Below are positions 61,256 to 64,000 of a stretch of DNA of 64,000 nucleotides, one piece after another. This stretch comes from Sphingomonas sp. QA11. Lineage in GTDB: Bacteria; Pseudomonadota; Alphaproteobacteria; Sphingomonadales; Sphingomonadaceae. How positions within the stretch are numbered: position 1 is the stretch's first letter; each line of letters opens with the position of its first letter. The position numbers and the translations under genes are program-made. A model generated the notes under the pieces. It searched no databases and was not told where the DNA came from. It worked only from the letters and a program-made list of their open reading frames with translations. Location: positions 4,459,501 to 4,523,500 of the forward strand of contig NZ_CP098774.1 in the NCBI RefSeq assembly GCF_028473665.1, in the 5' to 3' direction.

Positions 61256-62827
61256 TTATCGTTCCCGCGTCGCGGCGAATTTCACTTTCGGATAGCGGTC
61301 GGCCACATAACCCACGTCCCACGCCGTCTTCGCCATATAGACGGGGTTGCCGTCGCGATCCTTGGCCATCGAAGAACGGTTGAGGTCCATGAACGCCTTC
61401 AGGTCGGTCGGGTCCTCCGCCGAGACCCAACGCGCGGTGTCGAACGGGGCCATCTCTAGCCCGGCATCGACCTTGTACTCGGCATCGAGACGCGAGAGCA
61501 GCACTTCCAGCTGGAGCTGGCCGACCACGCCGATGATCCAGTTGGAGCCGATCTCCGGATAGAAGACCTGAGTCACGCCCTCCTCCGCCATGTCGTCGAG
61601 CGCCTTGCGCAGCTGCTTGGTCTTGGTCGGATCCTTCAGCGCGACCCGGCGCAGGATTTCGGGCGCGAAATTGGGCAGGCCGGTGAAGCGGATCGTCGCC
61701 TTCTCGCTGAGCGTGTCGCCCACCCGCAGCGTGCCGTGGTTGGGGATACCGATGATGTCACCCGGGAACGCTTCATCGGCAAGTTCCCGGTTCTGGGCGA
61801 AGAACAGGATCGGCGAGTGAATCGCGATCGGCTTGCCATGGCCGGTCGGCGTCAGCTTCATGCCGCGCTTGAAGGTGCCCGAGCAGAGCCGCATGAAGGC
61901 GATTCGGTCGCGGTGCTGCGGATCCATGTTCGCCTGGACCTTGAACACGAAGCCGGTGACCTCTGCATTGTCCGGCGCGACCGGCAGCGGTTCCGCCGGC
62001 TGCGGCCGAGGCCCGGGGGCATGCTGGCCAAGCGCCGCGATCAGCTCCGCCACGCCGAAATCCTTGAGCGCCGAGCCGAAATAGACCGGCGTCAGATCGC
62101 CGTGGCGATAGGCGGCCGCGTTGAACGTGGCGTAACCGCCCTGCGCCAGCTCTGCCTCGTCGCGCAACCGGGTCAGCCCGTCCTCCGACAGGATTTTCTC
62201 CAGCGCCGGATCGTCGAGGCCGGTGAAGTGCAACGGCTTGCCCATATATTCGCGCGAGGGACCCTCGGGCTGGCTCAGCGTGTTGGCGTGGAGATCGTAC
62301 ACGCCTTCGAAATCGCTGCCCATGCCGACCGGCCAGCTCATCGGGCAGACGTCGAGCTGGAGGATGTCGGCAACCTCGTCGAGCAGTTCGAACGGGTCGC
62401 GCCCCTCGCGATCGACCTTGTTGACGAAGGTGATGATCGGCACTGAACGCAGACGGCAGACCTCGAACAGCTTGCGCGTCTGCGCCTCGATGCCGCGTGC
62501 CGCGTCGATCACCATCACCGCCGAATCGACCGCGGTCAGGGTGCGATAGGTGTCTTCCGAGAAATCCTCATGGCCCGGCGTGTCGAGCAGGTTGAAGGTC
62601 AGCCCGTCCTTCTCGAAGGTCATCACCGAGGAGGTGACCGAGATGCCACGCTGCTGCTCGATCTTCATCCAGTCGGACCGGGCACGGCGATTCTGGCCGC
62701 GCGCCTTCACCTCACCGGCGAGATGGATCGCGCCGCCGAAATAGAGGAGCTTTTCGGTGAGCGTCGTCTTGCCCGCGTCGGGATGGGAGATGATCGCGAA
62801 GGTGCGGCGGTCGGAAATTCCAGTCAT
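61256..62827 (-). CDS. prfC: Peptide chain release factor 3
   Basis: 523 aa. GTPase that recycles RF1/RF2. G1 SHPDAGKTTLTEKLL, switch II LLDTPGHEDFSEDT, G4 NKVDREGRDP, and the EF-G-like domains II-III (LTPTGHGKPIAIHSP, VFYPEIGSNWIIGVVGQLQLEVL). Length and motif order are full RF3. Confidence 0.96.
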   Translation of the reverse strand: MTGISDRRTFAIISHPDAGKTTLTEKLLYFGGAIHLAGEVKARGQNRRARSDWMKIEQQRGISVTSSVMTFEKDGLTFNLLDTPGHEDFSEDTYRTLTAVDSAVMVIDAARGIEAQTRKLFEVCRLRSVPIITFVNKVDREGRDPFELLDEVADILQLDVCPMSWPVGMGSDFEGVYDLHANTLSQPEGPSREYMGKPLHFTGLDDPALEKILSEDGLTRLRDEAELAQGGYATFNAAAYRHGDLTPVYFGSALKDFGVAELIAALGQHAPGPRPQPAEPLPVAPDNAEVTGFVFKVQANMDPQHRDRIAFMRLCSGTFKRGMKLTPTGHGKPIAIHSPILFFAQNRELADEAFPGDIIGIPNHGTLRVGDTLSEKATIRFTGLPNFAPEILRRVALKDPTKTKQLRKALDDMAEEGVTQVFYPEIGSNWIIGVVGQLQLEVLLSRLDAEYKVDAGLEMAPFDTARWVSAEDPTDLKAFMDLNRSSMAKDRDGNPVYMAKTAWDVGYVADRYPKVKFAATRER

Positions 62828-62844
62828 CCGGCGCCCCTAGCGGT

Positions 62845-63720
62845 TCAGGAGCGCAACGTCACGTCCAGCGCGCAAGACCAGGTGGCGCCGGGCGCGATCT
62901 CGACGATGCCGGGCTTGTCGCGGATGTCACCGCCATAGCCTTCCGGATCGGCGATGCCGTGCCACGGCTCGATGCAGATGAAAGGCGCACCGGGCTTGGT
63001 CCAGATGCCGAGCTTCGCGGTGTCGGGGAAGGCGATGTCGAGCTGGGGACCCGCGGGTGCGCCATAGGTGGCGCGGCGGGAGCGAACCGGATCCCAGACC
63101 AGCGCGTCATTGGTGAAAAGATCGTCGCGAAGGTGGAGGGTTCGGCCATCAAGCGGCGACGGGCGCGGCGCGGGGCCGATCAGGCCACCCGGGACGATCT
63201 GCCTGAGCGGATCGGGTTCGTCGGTGTCGAAAAGGATTCGGTGGTCCTCCCGTGGCTGACCATAGGGCAGCGGCCAGGCAAAAGCGGGGTGCCAGCCGAA
63301 GCTGGCGGGCATCGGGGCGGTGCCGCGATTTCCGATGCTCGCCTCGATCCGGAGCGTGGCGGCATCGAGGGCGAAGGCGATGTCGAGCGCGAACGCAAAG
63401 GGATAGACGGCGCGGGTCTCTTCGCAGTCGGTGAGGCGGAAGATGGCGCGATCCGGCGCCCGATCGACCACCGCGAAGGGCATCCGCCGTGCAAAGCCGT
63501 GCTGCTTCATCGGATAGTCGTTGCCGTCGATGCGGAGCAGATCGCCGTTGAGGCGGCCGACGATCGGGAACAGGATCGGAGCGTGGCCGGTCCACCAGGC
63601 CGGGTCCGCATCGGTCATCAGCTCGCGACCATCAGCATCGCGCAAATGGGTGAGCTCGGCGCCGAAGGGGTTGATCGCGGCGGAGAGGCCGGAGGACGCG
63701 ATGTCGATCAGGTCAGCCAC
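62845..63720 (-). CDS. Aldose 1-epimerase-family protein
   Basis: 291 aa beta-sandwich of the galactose mutarotase fold: GAELTHLRDADGRELM near 20, APILFPIVGRLNGDLLRIDG, and SFGWHPAFAWPLP with the probable catalytic His near 145, plus the closing ICIEPWHGIADPEG. It would interconvert sugar anomers; specificity unknown (YphB/LacX-like). GTG start at 63720 with GGGAGGTG five bases ahead. Downstream of it is prfC. Confidence 0.9.
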   Translation of the reverse strand: MADLIDIASSGLSAAINPFGAELTHLRDADGRELMTDADPAWWTGHAPILFPIVGRLNGDLLRIDGNDYPMKQHGFARRMPFAVVDRAPDRAIFRLTDCEETRAVYPFAFALDIAFALDAATLRIEASIGNRGTAPMPASFGWHPAFAWPLPYGQPREDHRILFDTDEPDPLRQIVPGGLIGPAPRPSPLDGRTLHLRDDLFTNDALVWDPVRSRRATYGAPAGPQLDIAFPDTAKLGIWTKPGAPFICIEPWHGIADPEGYGGDIRDKPGIVEIAPGATWSCALDVTLRS

Positions 63721-63763
63721 TTACACCTCCCGATTTCAGGGTCGCCGGCAATCAACCGCTACC

Positions 63764-63857
63764 GTCATGCCGGACTTGTTCCGGCATCCACCGACCCGCG
63801 AATTGCCCGGCCCTTGCTTTGCGGCCCGGTGGCCCCCGGGACAAGCCCGGGGTGACG
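63764..63857. repeat. Dispersed sphingomonad intergenic repeat, copy C
   Basis: About 94 bases, GTCATGCCGGACTTGTTCCG to AAGCCCGGGGTGACG. Outer 20 or so bases at each end match copies A and B; the middle differs. Confidence 0.8.
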
Positions 63858-63943
63858 AAATGAAGTAGCTTCACAGCGCGGCGACGACGCCTCTGTCAAA
63901 ACGAAGGGCGGGGAGACACAGGGCCCGGCATCCGTCACAAAAA

Positions 63944-64000
63944 TCAGCCACGCAGACTCGCGCCAAGCTTCGCCGCCGCAGCCACCACCTTGTCGGCGAC
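63944..64000 (-). CDS. 3' end of a gene cut by the right window edge
   Basis: A stop at 63944-63946 closes a frame whose last 18 codons read VADKVVAAAAKLGASLRG on the minus strand. The Ala/Lys-rich helix looks like a protein C-terminus, but the family cannot be recognised from 18 residues. Confidence 0.4.
   Translation of the reverse strand, partial: VADKVVAAAAKLGASLRG

Overview
The window looks like chromosomal DNA of a GC-rich alphaproteobacterium of the Sphingomonadaceae (Sphingomonas-like). Support: three large TonB-dependent receptors, a mannonate dehydratase aligning residue for residue (offset of one) with my recollection of the Novosphingobium enzyme, a DivK response regulator, a DUF3572 protein, an exported MsrA, the rpmF-plsX-fabH-ihfA-merR run, and dispersed intergenic repeats of a type common in this family. 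Species is not determinable by reading alone.

Layout. 1-4361: a C-terminally cut S9 peptidase with the GLSDG nucleophile motif of lasso-peptide isopeptidases (AtxE2 type), co-transcribed behind an STN-domain TonB receptor. 4643-6178: a self-inhibited Fic enzyme. 6179-7411: a gene-poor scar with a decayed P4-type integrase. 7412-23269: a uronate-polysaccharide utilisation locus. Its minus arm holds a GH105 hydrolase, an unassigned 623-aa secreted protein, an alginate-lyase-fold protein and a hexuronate MFS transporter. Its plus arm holds manD, kduI, a DUF4861 protein, a GntR/FCD regulator, a TonB receptor, a second alginate-lyase-fold protein and an FAH-family hydratase, followed by a RidA gene on the opposite strand. 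Two operator types, TTGTCATACAA (FadR-type) and TGACACCGGTARCA, recur together at its three control regions.

23357-38744: mostly housekeeping: HAD hydrolase, DUF3572, divK, rpmG, a GDT1-like protein, dps, a DNA ligase, an EamA transporter, a double cold-shock-domain protein with a glycine-rich head, TerC, RNase D, lptC-lptA-lptB-rpoN. 37746-47596 also holds the exonuclease, DEXH helicase and PdeM nuclease that usually sit beside that ligase; here the four parts are spread over about 20 kb. Two tandem secreted aspartyl proteases, an M20 peptidase and Kup lie among them.

47601-56052: msrA, a 47-aa membrane peptide, an aspartate aminotransferase, a PabB-PabC fusion, an MBL hydrolase, a MAPEG protein, rpmF, plsX, fabH, ihfA and a MerR regulator. 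56405-61018: a TetR regulator divergent from a TonB receptor and an MFS transporter, a probable uptake unit of unknown substrate. 61256-64000: prfC, an aldose-epimerase-like gene and the last codons of a gene cut by the right edge. No rRNA, tRNA or CRISPR array was seen.
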